Origin: QQUD01 sp039029915
GTDB lineage: Bacteria > Chloroflexota > Anaerolineae > Promineifilales > Promineifilaceae
DNA length: 12,813 nt
Assembly: GCA_039029915.1 (NCBI GenBank)
Contig: JBCCFD010000212.1
Coordinates: 1-12,813, forward strand
Direction: 5' to 3'
In this document: positions 12,641 to 12,813 of the stretch, piece after piece
Layout of the letters: the number at the start of each line of letters is the position of its first letter
Position numbering within the stretch: the first letter of the stretch is position 1
The notes under the pieces: generated by a model
Seen by the model: the letters and a program-made list of their open reading frames with translations, nothing else
What the model was told of the DNA's origin: nothing
Databases searched by the model: none
Made by a program: the position numbers and the translations under genes

Positions 12641-12813
12641 TTAATCACTACTTTGCGCTTCTCCCTTCATTACTAAATGGGGCCCATCTTGTCGTTTAAA
12701 AACGGTGCCTTCATTATCTGAGAGGGCATCTTGGACGCGTTCAATATGTTGGGCCACGCTGTTAAGCGGTTCGGCACCGTTTTGTATAAACTCAAAAGCA
12801 GAAGATTCTTGGC
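12641..12813 (-). CDS. C-terminal end of an unidentified protein (partial, runs off the window)
   Basis: The last 56 codons of a minus-strand gene end in TAA at 12641-12643; the 5' part lies beyond the window. The peptide reads plausibly as a real protein: an amphipathic helix around S-V-A-Q-H-I-E-R-V-Q-D-A-L, then T-V-F-K-R-Q-D-G-P-H-L-V-M-K-G and an acidic tail E-A-Q-S-S-D. The other two minus frames meet stops early, at about codons 7 and 47. I do not recognise the family. It points the same way as the AOR gene but is about 340 bases from it, and that gene has its own promoter, so an operon is not supported. Confidence 0.6.
   Translation of the reverse strand, partial: QESSAFEFIQNGAEPLNSVAQHIERVQDALSDNEGTVFKRQDGPHLVMKGEAQSSD

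Noticed and set aside
1..12813. CRISPR array, transposase, integrase or rRNA
   Set aside because: No regularly spaced repeat-spacer pattern, no DDE or tyrosine-recombinase motif and no rRNA-like sequence is present in the window.

Overview
The window looks like bacterial chromosome, most likely from a filamentous or anaerolinean-type member of the Chloroflexota. That assignment is inference. It rests on the gene mix (DUF4342 protein, lamin-tail surface protein with a PTAVTLASF-type C-terminus, multi-FKBP lipoproteins with Pro/Thr linkers, tungsten AOR-family enzyme), on intergenic heptamer repeats, and on a strongly over-used palindromic octamer. No 16S rRNA or other decisive marker is present.

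Layout. Positions 1-2000 are AT-rich and accessory-looking: a HEPN-motif protein (185-1264), a lone ribbon-helix-helix regulator (1501-1695), and about 260 bases of consecutive inverted repeats with no protein gene (about 1711-1975). A tRNA-Gln(CTG) gene on the minus strand (2001-2071), with its own promoter and terminator, marks the border. From about 2180 rightwards the sequence looks like core chromosome: a dispersed inverted repeat (2183-2258), a cytochrome P450 (2365-3735), and a run of FKBP peptidyl-prolyl isomerase genes. The run has two large triple-FKBP lipoproteins overlapping by one base (4020-5207, 5207-6610) and one small cytoplasmic single-domain FKBP (6691-7026). A minus-strand lamin-tail secreted protein (7073-7861) converges on it. 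Then come a crotonase-family protein that appears leaderless (8163-8939), a six-helix membrane protein (9220-9798), a DUF4342 protein (9923-10297), a bidirectional terminator (10474-10505), a minus-strand aldehyde:ferredoxin oxidoreductase (10540-12300) and the C-terminal 56 codons of another minus-strand gene (12641-12813).

How the parts relate. The FKBP cluster is the only clear functional unit: two envelope-anchored folding factors, probably translationally coupled, and one soluble folding factor. The P450, crotonase and AOR enzymes could all act in lipid or aldehyde metabolism, but they are separate transcription units and nothing in the window proves a shared pathway.

Most notable: (1) the octamer ACGGCCGT occurs 13 times between 2755 and 11767, in three reading frames, on coding regions of both orientations and once between genes, and never in the first 2.7 kb; (2) both triple-FKBP lipoproteins keep an intact-degenerate-intact domain pattern with the same active-site losses in the middle domain; (3) the hairpin-rich stretch between the RHH gene and tRNA-Gln; (4) three intergenic elements built on 7-base units, two of them as facing inverted arrays.
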